Program-made: the position numbers and the translations under genes | Notes under the pieces: model-generated | Seen by the model: the letters and a program-made list of their open reading frames with translations, nothing else | Told to the model about the DNA's origin: nothing | Databases searched by the model: none | DNA from: Fragilariopsis cylindrus CCMP1102 | Taxonomy: Eukaryota > Bacillariophyta > Bacillariophyceae > Bacillariales > Bacillariaceae | Length of the DNA stretch: 64,000 nucleotides | Direction: 5' to 3' | NCBI GenBank assembly: GCA_900095095.1 | Contig: FMBT01000359.1 | Span: 177,671 to 241,670 of the forward strand | Shown: in pieces, positions 21,623-32,542 of the stretch | Position numbering within the stretch: the stretch's first letter is position 1 | Layout: each line of letters starts with the position of its first letter

Positions 21623-23170
21623 TTACTTAGTAAAAGATTTTTCAAGCTTTTGAACGTCATCTTCAAAAGATTCTTCAAACTTTTGAACGTCCTTCGATAA
21701 TTTTTCGAATGCTTCTTGGGCTGATTTACTGTCATTTCCAAAGAAAATCTTTTGTGCCTTGATACTATTGGCGGCATTACCTCTAAATTTCGTCGCTTGT
21801 GCCGCCAACGATTGTTCTGTTTGAAGTAAAACTTTACCAGCGAATTTTTCTTTAAGCAATATACTGTCTTGGTTATCAAGACTCTTACATGTGTTGTCTG
21901 TCACTGCAAAGTCCTTGTCGAAATCATAACCTATTTTTTTCGCAGCTTCTCGCATTCGTGGTAGTAATGAATCTGGTAGTTTCGCCTCTCTGGTGTAAAC
22001 AACAACTCCGCCGTATCCATCCCATGCATCATTTGATCCACGATAATAAACAAAAGCAAAAGGTGGTGTATTGGTTGGATTGTTATCAGGCTCGTAATCT
22101 AAAATGTACCAATCATCCTGATAATGTAAATATTCGTTATCATGATTGACCAAATGAGCTGGCTGTTTCGGATCCTGGATAAATTCCTGTACTGCATCTC
22201 TGTTAAAGAATTCACCATCTGGTTCTTCAATTCTCCAGTTTAATTTTCCATAAAATTTACCAGGGGCGGTCTCCGTAAAAAAATGAACCTGACAGGGAAA
22301 GATCTATAAATTCCAAATATGACAAGAAAAGGATAAGAATTAGAGGCAATTATTAACAGCAGATATATAAATCGTATTTTTCATTAAGGCACGTTGCAAC
22401 GTCAACATTCATACGTTCAAACAACCGTACTAAATCAATAACCACGATTTTGAAACAAAGAAAATATATATATATCTATATTTATATATGAAACAACACG
22501 TACATCGAAAAGTGGATTTTGTCCTGCTGTGATTACCATCTTCCATTCCATAAACTCGTATCGAATTTTGGTACCAATATTTCGGGTGCTGGTACTGGGT
22601 ATAAACCTTCATCTTTTTGTTGTGGGACGCAATTCATATCCGAAACTGCACATTTATTGAATTCTCCAGTAACAGGATTGTCAAATAAATCACCACATTT
22701 AATTTGACAACCTATCTCATCTTCTTTACCATTACATGTATTAATACAAGCAACATTCGCTAAGCACAATGGACTCGTAATACATTTCAAAAATGGTGCT
22801 TGACACTTTGTTACTAAACAACCAACAATCGCTTTCGAATCAGACGCAACTGCTGGTAAAGGAGATGTACCTAATGCTCCAACGGTCAATCCCAATGCTA
22901 ATGCAGAAACGGCAGCAGTTTGCTTTAGTGATTGGATAAATTTATTACCAACCAAGCCTCCTCTCGATGAAGTAGTAGTACTGGCACTTTTGTTGTCGTT
23001 CTCATCGTCGTGTTATTGTTGTTGCCACCGCTAACTGCGTATCTACGAGTCTTCTGTTCTTGATGATGCGTAGAACAAATTGGATGTTGATTGAGATGAG
23101 TGGGCGTAAAAGCAGACGATCCCGATGCTAAAAGGATACACCCTAACGTAATAGAAGAAATCTTATTCAT
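21623..23170 (-). CDS. VDE: Violaxanthin (diadinoxanthin) de-epoxidase
   Basis: Lumenal enzyme that reduces epoxy-xanthophylls with ascorbate during high-light photoprotection. The ATG at 23,170 opens a signal peptide ending GSSAF (diatom plastid motif), then a transit region, then a hydrophobic thylakoid-transfer segment ending AVAS. The mature part has the Cys-rich VDE domain (VGCLVTKCQAPFLKC, then about nine more Cys), WNGRW, then ITAGQNPLFD and the lipocalin barrel (FPCQVHFFTETAPGKFYG, YFRG-like loop, WDGYGGVVVYTR), ending in a coiled coil to the stop at 21,623. One intron, 22,503-22,304 (GTACGT...TATAG), is in phase. Two single-base breaks disturb it: in the AAC-rich transit region (about 22,995-23,020) and at TGG|TAA near 22,535, where one more G would restore the conserved frame. 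Divergent from ZEP, sharing its promoter. Confidence 0.93.
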
Positions 23171-23853
23171 GGTACTTGTACGTTTTAAGATAAATCGTCA
23201 GAAAAAGGATTATTGCCACAGCTTTTTTCTTCTTTTGTGACACAAGTAAGTTACAATGATTGTCTTGTTAGATGCTGTTGCGGAAGATCCATTTGTTGTG
23301 CGTGTCTAAAGCAATCCCTGCCGATGAGCAGGAGTTGTTTCTCTAACCAGACGGTACAAGTACGTACACGAATACAGATTTTTGTGATTGGCTTCTTTCT
23401 TCTTTGATGTTGCGCATGTCGCACATGCGCGTTGTGAACGCGCACAACTGGAAAAGATGGCGGCAAAAGGGCATAATTTGTTTTTCGTCAATGCGACATT
23501 GATGACGTGTAGAACATACCTTCTTTGGTACGTTTGACGCATGACGTGTATCGGTTTACACGGTATGTATTTGTTAACGCGAGCAGACTGCCTGGACGGA
23601 GGAACATGCCTTCTTTGGACAATCGGGATTGATTCGATTCTTCAGTGAATTTTTTGATGAGTTTTTCTCATCTACGCATGCATGTTGTTGCCGACACCTC
23701 GTCAACTTCTTCGCTTTCTTTGTCCATCCAGATTGTGAGACACCGAAATCATTCTCGTTGTTCAGTTTGCATTCAGTTTGCATTCAGTTCATCGAACGGA
23801 TTGTATCTATATCATACACATTCCAAAATAACTTTGAAATAACTTATGATAAG
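23171..23853. promoter_or_regulatory. Shared VDE/ZEP divergent promoter region
   Basis: 683 bp between the two start codons. It contains a perfect 8-bp inverted repeat GCGCATGT-CGC-ACATGCGC (23,412-23,430) followed by GTTGTG-AACGCG-CACAAC (23,431-23,448). It also has two TGACGTGTA sites (23,503 and 23,542) and a 17-bp near-identical direct repeat GAACATRCCTTCTTTGG (23,512 and 23,602). TGACGT is the core bound by bZIP factors, including aureochromes and CRE-type regulators described in diatoms; binding here is inferred. Confidence 0.6.
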
Positions 23854-25692
23854 ATGAATTTCTGTCGAGTATGTTTTTCTGCATTGGCTGTTGTTGCAAC
23901 CGCTAGTGCATTTCAGCAACGGTAAGTTCGAACTTTAATCTGAATTTGAATTCGATCATTGTTTAGTTTTATATTTGCTATTTACTATTTAGTATTTCCC
24001 CATTATGTGTCTCTCATACGAATTGTTGATTTTGTATTTAAATGCTTTAACGAACGGCGATGCTTGAAACAACTTAATTAAACAACGCAACAACGAATAG
24101 ATAAAAAAACACACAACAAATTTGAAATTTATATACAGTTCCAGTGTCAATATCCCACCCACGTCGCTGTCGTCGTCTTCAATTACAACACCAGCAGTTG
24201 CTACAGACAAATATGTCGATAAAATTTCAGAACAAAATCCTCTAAGGTATTAATTGCGGGAGCTGGAGTTGGTGGGTTGGCATTGGCTACATCACTTTCA
24301 AAGAATCCTAATATGGATGTGACGGTTTTAGAAAAAACAGATAAATTTAAAAGATTTGGTGGACCTATCCAACTTGCTAGTAACGCATTACGTGTCCTTA
24401 ATGAAATGGACGAAGACGTTTATAATCAAATTATGGAAAAATTTACCTTCACGGGTGATAAAGAAAATGGTATCAAAGATGGTATCCGAACTGAATGGTA
24501 TGCAAAATTTGATTTAGCAAGTCCAGCTGAGGCACGGGGGATGCCATACACGGGTGTCATCGAACGACCCGACCTACAGGAAATTTATCTCAAGCATCTC
24601 CAAAAGATACGGTACGGAACGGTCATGGTATTGATACGTACACTACCGATAGTGAAACCGGTCAAGTAACAGTAGAATTAGATAATGGAGAAAAAGTTAC
24701 CGGAGATGTTCTTATCGGTGCCGATGGGATCTGGTCTTCCGTACGGGCAACAATGCACGACCGACCCGCGAAAGGGGAAGAATCGGGGGCGTCTTATTCG
24801 GGATATACTGTCTTCGCTGGAGAATTGAATTACGATTCTCCCGATGCTGGTCAAGTTGGTTACAAGGTATACATCGGACCTCAACAATACTTTGTTATTA
24901 CCGATATTGGAAATGGTCGGTATCAATGGTATGCCTTCTTGGCTCGAGCACCAGGATCTGTAAGCGATCCAAAACCCGATGGATCATCGAGTTACCTCCA
25001 AGATCTTTTCACTGGATGGTCGCCTGAAATTTTTGCAATCTTAACAGTTACACAAGAAGATGAGATTCAACAACGTGATTTGTATGATCGACCACCTAGT
25101 GTATTCAAACCATGGACGGAGGGTCATGTGGCTTTACTCGGTGATGGAATCCATGCAATGATGCCCAATTTAGGACAGGGGGTGTCAAGCAATTGAAGAT
25201 TCATTTGTTATCGCACAAGAATTATCAAGCGCAACGACACGAAAAGAAGTTACGAAGAAATTAAACAGCTACGCACAACGTAGACAGATCCGATCAGCAG
25301 CCGTCCAAGGTCTATCGCGATTTGCTTCTGATATTATCATACGAGGATTTGATACACCTGCCAAAATAACATGGAAGGATAACAAACCTACATTCGAAAA
25401 TTGCAACTACGCTGGTATTGTTACAAGAATGTTACAACCTATCCTTCCAATCTTCTTTAAGGTTCAGTTCAACTTTTTGTATGATGGATGGGAGAATAAA
25501 TTCGGTATCGATGTAATTTCTGCAATTGGTTTCCTAACGATTGGAGGACTAATACTTCTTCTCAGTGCAGGTGTTGTTGGTGAAGCTGGAATCGTCGGGG
25601 CTTTCGGTTTTGAGGCTTTCCTTGGTACCGAAGGTGTACTGGACTTCGAGGCTATTAACACTTTCATGAGAGAGCTTCTGAATTTTACATAG
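23854..25692 (+). CDS. ZEP: Zeaxanthin epoxidase
   Basis: FAD monooxygenase that re-epoxidises xanthophylls in the plastid, opposing VDE. Exon 1 (23,854-23,921) encodes a signal peptide ending TASAF; the intron is 23,922-24,138 (GTAAGT...TACAG). Exon 2 continues through a transit region to the FAD-binding GAGVGGLALATSL, a DVLIGADGIWSSVR motif and LLGDGIHAMMPNLGQG. A C-terminal hydrophobic segment (about 25,500-25,610) may anchor it. Three single-base losses break the frame: at 24,243-24,248 (before VLIAGAG), at about 24,600 (C run), and in the G run 25,178-25,182. Each is repaired by one more base of the same homopolymer or of the adjacent A/G run, which suggests sequence error. Diatoms have several ZEP paralogues; the VDE neighbour suggests the one called ZEP3, from memory. 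Confidence 0.92.
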
Positions 25693-26315
25693 AAAAAGAA
25701 AATTTATTAAGGACAATCAAAACATGCTTCTTAATTTACGCATCCCTTGGGAACTATACATTTTTTATTTTCAGCTCTAAATAGATGTCTTCTTTATAAA
25801 ATATATAAAACTGTCATATCCACGAAATTAATTTTTTCTTTTTTTCTGATATGTTGCATGCAGCATTTTTATGTGGTTGGATGAATGGATAATAGTGTTT
25901 AGTAGTACGTATATTAGAGGAATTATTTCGACTCGACATCACCTCATAAATTCACATTGTAAAAATGAGAAACAACCGAAATATATATTATCGAGGCTGT
26001 GGGAGGGTTGAACACAATATAGAACATAATATTAACTCTAGCAAATCACTTTTTTGTGGTCGTGAAGTAGCAATGAACGTCGATTTGGTTCTGGCTGATC
26101 AATTAATTGGTCGAACGACTTCAATTTATCTTTTACGTGAAACCTTTACATGAAACTTAGAGCGAACACCGAAGTATATATTTCGGATAAAGTGTATATG
26201 ATGCGTTATATCTTATATATTTTCAGTCACTTTACGCAAAGATATATGACCATGAGAATCCATCGATACATCGACAAGACCCGTTCCAGTCTAGATTCTT
26301 TGTTTTTATGATGCG
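25693..26315. other. Convergent intergenic spacer
   Basis: Lies between the 3' ends of ZEP and the DUF6816-like gene. AT-rich; no gene seen. The 62-codon plus frame at 25,965 is unsupported. Confidence 0.5.
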
Positions 26316-27224
26316 CTATCGCACTAGATAAAGTCTCGACTTTGAGAGGATCGTCGGTGTTATATTTCCCGTTAAGGATGTTGACAATGGGTCACCACCA
26401 GCCATCTCATACACGATTTCGATCCCTTCAAGTGTTGATTCATCCACCTGCTTCCATTTAGAAACTATCCGTCTAGCGGAAATCAATGGTATTCCTCCGC
26501 GCTCTTCTTGTGTTATCCGTTGGAATTCTGACGATGAGACCGTATCTACGGTTCTTTCCGTAGCACGTTTCGTTACCTTGATTTCTTTCTTTGTACCATC
26601 CGATAACACAAGTCTCAAATCATTAGGATTACTCTGTACCCACTCATAGGAAATTTTAGGTGAATTTGTCGATGGAGCGGTTGTTGAGCTACTTTCTTCG
26701 CCGTCTTCCTTTCTTCCTCTTTGGACAGTCCGAACTAATGCGGTTTCTAACTCAGCTTGATTATAACCACGATCTGCGACAACAGCATCGTCTTCAATCG
26801 ATCGTATGAACCGAATAGGATACATCAAACGAAGAACCGACGAGGATGAAGATGAAGAAGGGTTGTTGTTGTTGTTGAACTCCACCTCACGTGTCATTTT
26901 CCAATTCCCTGCAAACAATTCGGGGTAGAAAACATCTTGTTTCCCATACCCTGGTATATTAGCAGCGGATCGTCGAACTGCTTCTCCCGCATCTAATGGC
27001 GCAGCTGCCATTGAAACGCTTGGATTCATGAAACTCAAAACTTCTGCAGCGACTAATGATGTTCCAACAGTCGTTGCGAAAGTTTTTCGTCGTGTCATCA
27101 TTACTGGATCATTAGGATGTAGTGCGCTTCTGCTGGTCCAGGCAAAGATAGTTTCCTTCCTAGAAAAGAAGAAGAGGGAACAAAAGATGCGCAACGCTAA
27201 CAATGACTTCATCACTAATTTCAT
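26316..27224 (-). CDS. DUF6816-like thylakoid lumen protein
   Basis: 302 residues, one exon. The N-terminus looks like a signal peptide (about 1-28) plus plastid transit. A twin-arginine TRRKTF (residues 44-49), a hydrophobic stretch and an AxA-type site near residue 73 (SMAAAP) follow, as in Tat-imported lumen proteins. The core has AGNWKMTREVEF, YPIRFIRSIEDDAVVADRGYNQ, the segment NPNDLRLVLSDG, SSSEFQRITQE, ISARRIVSKW and LEGIEIVYEMAGGDP. This pattern is what I recall for the DUF6816 family of cyanobacteria and plastids. Molecular function unknown. Family assignment is from memory of the motif pattern. Confidence 0.75.
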   Translation of the reverse strand: MKLVMKSLLALRIFCSLFFFSRKETIFAWTSRSALHPNDPVMMTRRKTFATTVGTSLVAAEVLSFMNPSVSMAAAPLDAGEAVRRSAANIPGYGKQDVFYPELFAGNWKMTREVEFNNNNNPSSSSSSSVLRLMYPIRFIRSIEDDAVVADRGYNQAELETALVRTVQRGRKEDGEESSSTTAPSTNSPKISYEWVQSNPNDLRLVLSDGTKKEIKVTKRATERTVDTVSSSEFQRITQEERGGIPLISARRIVSKWKQVDESTLEGIEIVYEMAGGDPLSTSLTGNITPTILSKSRLYLVR

Positions 27225-27464
27225 TACGGTATGCTTTTAAGTAATATATATTATGTTGATGGATTGATTCGTCTCATTCATCACAAAACTTTTGTGATTT
27301 GTGTTTTTCGTGTACTTATTTAAAAGTCGCCAGTCGTGTATTCATTATTTGATATTGGGCGGCGAAATTCTTACTTCGCCGCGATATTGAATATTTGATT
27401 CTTTACTTCAAGTAACTATTCTTGATATTTATCTTTCACTTGTGTGTTTTATGTTTTATGATCC

Positions 27465-29203
27465 ATGCTTCGATGCGAACCGAAGATTAATCACAGGAAA
27501 CAGGAACCACAAGGTGAATGCACCTCACAAGCCACAGGAATCAAGAAGGACCAAGCTACCAAAGCAAAGGAACACCCGGTATCGAGACATATAATGGCGA
27601 TAGAAAAATATCTGGTAGCGTTGACCGTAGTCGGTATCGTTGACGCGATATCGTACATGGTTGTCACACCGTCACTTGTGTTTTACGTTTTAGAAAATGG
27701 TGGTACAAAAGATCAGTACGGTCTAATAATGTCATCATTTAGCTTTGCTTCGTTTTGTACCAAACCCATCATCGGATTCTGTAGTGACCATTTTGGGTTT
27801 CGTGCACCATTTGTGATTTCGCTGTTGATCGCACTATTGGGTGGGGTGGTATACATGTTCGCGTCCGCTTTACCCAGCGGCAACGTCGCCGTCGGTGCTA
27901 TTTTTGCGGCAAGATTATTGGGTGGAGTTGGTGGAGCGAATAGTGCCCTGGGCTACGCGTACACAGCTCGAACTATTCCTCCAGAAAAACAAACATCAGT
28001 AAACTCTCTTTTATCACTTTGTCGTATACTTGGAATGGCTATTGGTCCAGGAGTGAATATTTTTATTGCGAAGGTCGATATTCCTATTGGAAATAAATGG
28101 GGTCTCAACAGTCTTAATTCAGTTGGACTGATACTCGTCATTTGTAACATAATAGCAATTGCTTCGGTTCTACTTCTTCTGGAGGAGCCTCAGAAGAAGG
28201 ATGAAGGTGGTGTTGAGGGAAAGGAGGCAGGAGATGACGAGACACCGAAGCTCGACGACAGCGTTTCATCGTCGTCTCCCTCCAGGGCCTGGAATGACAT
28301 ATTACTTTCCTTTTTTTCTGTTGACATTTTAGTTCCGATGCTTAGCATTTTTTCTTTCAATGCAAGTTTTCAACTCATTGAAACCGGCTTTGCACCAGCT
28401 GCATTCGATGCTTTGGGATGGGGTCCAGTTCAAAGTTCGATGGCTCTTGGGTCGATATCATTTGTTATTGCCTTCAATATGTTCAGTAAGTAATTCATTT
28501 TTCGCACACTCGTGATACTTAATGATTTTTCTCATAGCAAAAGTTGCGGCTGTACTCAAACAAATACATTACTTTTCTCTATTTTTTATTCCAAGATGTT
28601 ATGCAATTGAGCAAACGTGGTGTCTCAGATTCTGACATGATGTGCGGAGGATTAATTTTATCTATAGTGGGCTATTCTTCATTATATCTTATGTGGACAC
28701 AAAATGCCTCCGTATTGCAGTTTTATATTCCTATTCTCCTCGGAGCATCGTGCTTTCCGTTCCTGGCTGCTCCGACGAGGAGTATTTTTACTGTTGCGGT
28801 TAATGCAAAACCGGCTCTAAGCAAATATCACGGTTTGATGCAGTCTATTTTAAGTATGGGTGCATCGGTGGCAGGTTTTGTAACTCCCGGCATTGTAGCA
28901 GCGTTTTGTTTAAGACATCCCGACGTTGTCGCTGCGTCTCGTGATCATCGAGAGCTTTCACCTTTGAGTTTGTTCGCCCCAGGACTTTCTGCGCTGGTGT
29001 TGTTTGGTATGTTGTATTTACGCGTATCCGGTAAAATAAGTAACAAGAAAGATGATGGAGAAGGGACTATGACCGAATCTTCATCTCTACTTCCAGGCCA
29101 TAATGATATTGCTGCTCGACGAGACTCAGCCTTGGAAATGTTAATGGAAAAAGACTACGAAGGATTTAGTGGGATGGTTGACAATATTTCAGTAAGAGAG
29201 TAG
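27465..29203 (+). CDS. Major facilitator superfamily transporter (MFSD8/CLN7-like)
   Basis: Two exons joined by an intron at 28,486-28,595 (GTAAGT...CCAAG), giving about 545 residues. About 12 hydrophobic helices are visible. MFS loop motifs: IIGFCSDHFGFRAPF between helices 2 and 3, and ARLLGGVGGANSALGYAY in helices 4-5. A long charged cytosolic loop (about 28,190-28,290) separates the two six-helix halves. The C-terminal tail carries SSSLLPG-type dileucine residues, which fits sorting to an endomembrane. Substrate unknown; the MFSD8-like label is by general resemblance. The first ATG (27,465) gives a basic 43-residue extension; MAIEKYLVAL at about 27,594 is an alternative start. Confidence 0.8.
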
Positions 29204-29411
29204 CGGAAACTATGATTCCATAAGCCAACGAAACGAGTTATTAATATTAATGTAATTATCTTCAGTCATGTAATAATTTGGCTAGCTTTAGCTTGTAGAC
29301 TTAATGTGAAAGAGAAGAAATTCAAAAGTATCAAATAACATACTATAGCGTATTATTGGTATCCTATATATATCAGAACATGATGGATGCTGCCCGATCT
29401 TTCTCAATGGA

Positions 29412-29516
29412 CGTTTTTTTTTTAATTTAGAAAAAAAACGAGTCCTATTCCAAAATGCTGAATGGGAAGGGAGGTGCTCCCTTTCTGAAGAGACGTGGGA
29501 GTCCCACTCCACGTCT
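29412..29516. repeat. Cluster of three inverted repeats between convergent genes
   Basis: CGTTTTTTTT/AAAAAAAACG (29,412-29,440), AAGGGAG-GTG-CTCCCTT (29,467-29,483) and AGACGTGG/CCACGTCT (29,491-29,516). They lie between the stop of the MFS gene and the stop of the subtilase, and could shape 3' ends of both transcripts. Confidence 0.6.
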
Positions 29517-29540
29517 TGGAAAATAACAGCAGCATGTTAT

Positions 29541-31534
29541 CTAACAATTACCAATCGCTTTGATGCCACCGATACCGAAATCGCCTCCAGAGTATACTAC
29601 GACTCCTCCGTACTTTATCTCAACGCCCTCTCCACTAATTCCATCTCCAAATGAATCTCGGACGTTGTATGTCGTACATACAGTCGGATCCACACAATTC
29701 GTTTCTCTGTATGTTTCAAAGCTATCAAAATCGTTCTGATAGAACAGATATACTGCTCCTGATTGGAGCCAGTGAGATGAGTCAGAGGCGTATCTATCGG
29801 TACGGAGAGTTATAACAAGCTCAACACAATCTGAATCACTGACAGTGCCCCCATTACCAGCGTTGTCATTGATATCGCTCTCGATGTTATTATCGACTTT
29901 AATAGGAGTATCGTTGCTATCGGTGTCACTTGATATAGCCTTGACAGCAGCAAGAGCATTGATAACACCGTAACCAATATCACTGTCTGATCCAGTTGTA
30001 CTAGGATTTTCAGAGGAAGATGTTAGAGCACTGTATATCTGCGCAGGTGTTGCGGAAGGATTAGCACTAAGCATGAGTGCAACCACACCTGACACATGCG
30101 GGCAAGCCATGGATGTTCCGCTGACAGTGGCGTAACTTCCATTTTCCCACGTACTAAGCTGTGAAGAAAGAACAATCACAATGTCAGATTATCATTACCA
30201 AAGGAACACGTTGAGTTTTATCTCTCACAATAATAATCATTGGCATCATGATAATAAAGTATATCTTTGTATTATAATAACTTACAATACTTTCACCTGG
30301 GGCAGCTACGTCCACTTTGGAGTTTCTCGTCGAGAACGAGGAACGATTTCCGTACCAGTTAACGGAAGCGACACTGATGACATGTTCGTAAGCAGCGGGA
30401 TAAAGAAAGTCGGATCCTCCAGTATTACCACTTGCTGCCACCGTAATGATATTGAATTTCTCGTACAGATCTTTATATGCCTGTTGTTCATATGAAACTG
30501 AAAATGGTCCACCAAGACTCATCGAAATAACTTGAGCACCACCATCTTTGCATACCTGAAGAGCTGTAATGATATTCGAGCTATAGAATTGGCCGTTGGT
30601 ACTGAAGACACGGGCAGTAAATATTTCTGCTTCGGGAGCGACTCCAACAACCCCCTGATTATTATCGCTCGCTGCAATTGTACCAGAAACCTTTAACAGA
30701 AGAAAGAAAATTCGTGTTATGAAATGGTCAGAACTCGATATATCTCCTAAATTTTTCAATTAAAGACGGATGATGGAAGAAGGATCAGCTCTTTATTTCT
30801 GAATCTGAACTTACGTGTGTACCATGGCCATCAATATCACGCCACCAAGGCTGAACTAATTCGTTACCATCGTATCCATATAGTTGATCAAGGTCAGGAT
30901 GATCTCTATTCACTCCAGTATCCATTACACAAACACGAACATTCTCTCCCTTTGTGTTATATTGTTCCCAAGCTTCTTTTGCTTTCACCAATGCAATACC
31001 ATACGGAGTTGACTGTCCCGTGGATTGTAAATTTCTATGTACTTGAATCGATTCTTTGATGTGCAGAGTCTCACGGGGACGATCCATCATAACACCATCT
31101 AATCCATCAAGATCGGACATATCTTTGACTTCCGCAGCCCATGCATTGGGCAATTCCAGATAATTTGTAAGACGGACAACACTATCGTCAGGAACAGAAT
31201 CAAATATTCTTGCCTTACACGCCAGATCATCTTCATTTTCACTACAATCAATCATCACGTGAATAGTCGCGTCATTTGTTAGCCCATGACCGAGTTTTGA
31301 TAAGTTTATCATTTCCTCTATTTTGTCTGATGGAGGCATCATGTTGGATGGAATATACGATTTTTTCCTTCCTCCACCGAATCTACCACCACGAAGAAGT
31401 CCGTGCGTTTCATCGTTCTGGTCTTGTCCTAATACCTGTTGTGTAATAATACCACCAATTGCAACAACATCGGTGTAGTGTGATGCAAGAAAAGCGGCTA
31501 AGAAATATGAATAATATTTAGTCGGAGCAAGCAT
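29541..31534 (-). CDS. Secreted subtilisin-like serine protease (S8)
   Basis: Three exons (31,534-30,815; 30,690-30,286; 30,158-29,541) with canonical in-phase introns of 124 and 127 bp, giving 580 residues. Signal peptide or anchor at residues ~7-27. Propeptide to about residue 170, ending near RNLQSTGQ. The catalytic triad is complete: Asp205 in VMDTGVNRDHPD, His237 in DGHGTH, oxyanion Asn329 in AASGNTGG, and Ser391 in GTSMACPHVSG. After the catalytic domain come an acidic linker and a Cys-containing C-terminal domain (about 90 residues, with YNVRDSFGDGISGEG), which may be a beta-rich binding module. It is expected to cleave proteins in the secretory pathway or outside the cell. Confidence 0.93.
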
Positions 31535-31729
31535 TGTTTGCTGTTTAGCTATTTTTCGTTAACTTAAGTAGTCTGTAAAAGGTAGACAGAATCAAAATCA
31601 AAATTATGAGATAGGAAAGTTATCGAAAATATTATGTTGTCTATTGCTTAGAGAAGTAGATGAATGGTTACAATGGCAAGATGTGATGCGATGAATCGTC
31701 ACGCCCGAAGAATATGGATGGCTTTTGTA

Positions 31730-31995
31730 TGTGTGTCGCTTTTCACACGATCATTGCATCACCAAGTAATATCTGAAGTCGCGAGTGTTATGCTGTAGAT
31801 AGATAATTATCCTTTGGCCTTTGGATAGAAAACACATCATTCGGAAGAAAGGACATTCCCATTTCTTGCATGTGTCTTGCTTTTCACATGATCATTGCAT
31901 CACCAAGTAATATCTGAAGTCACGAGTGTTATGCCGTAGATGGATAATTATCCTTTGGACAGAAAACACATCATTCGGAAGAAAGGACATTCCCA
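31730..31995. repeat. Tandem duplication, two ~130-bp units
   Basis: Unit 1 is about 31,730-31,861 and unit 2 about 31,871-31,995. They share long near-identical stretches (for example TCACCAAGTAATATCTGAAG and CATCATTCGGAAGAAAGG) with a few substitutions. Unit 1 has an extra CCTTTGG-type 7-bp slip. Upstream of the subtilase gene; no coding role seen. Confidence 0.85.
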
Positions 31996-32542
31996 CAGCT
32001 TTGATGTTAAATGTATTACTTGGGCCTCTTTAGCGAAGCTAGCTACGACTCAATTATAATTTTCTGAATAGACTACTAGGACCTACTCATGTGCATAAAT
32101 CGTACCGAAGCACAACGTCAATGCGCCGAGAAGGAGAGCGGATAGAACCGATTATGCAAACAATCGTGCAAAATGTGTCGAACCTTTATAATTTAAAAAA
32201 ATCTGAGTCACAGTTTATTGATTTTGGTCGCGCACGCAAAAAAAGAATAGAAGAAGAAGGAAGCGTGCGGACAGATAATTCAAAAATAGATACTTGTAAT
32301 TCAAAAAGATGATCAAATTGTTTGATGTTGTTGTTTGATTTATAATTTCCTCGCGAATTTGTATGATGTACGTCATGTGTGCAGTAAGTACGTATTAAAC
32401 GTAATATGATATGAAAATCTAAATAATCTCCGATCGAGAACATTGGGCCTCTTTAGATTACGACCCAATCTTTTAAAATACAAAACAATACACACAACAA
32501 CGACGACAGAATGGTACTACAATTTCTCCAAAAATTACGAGA

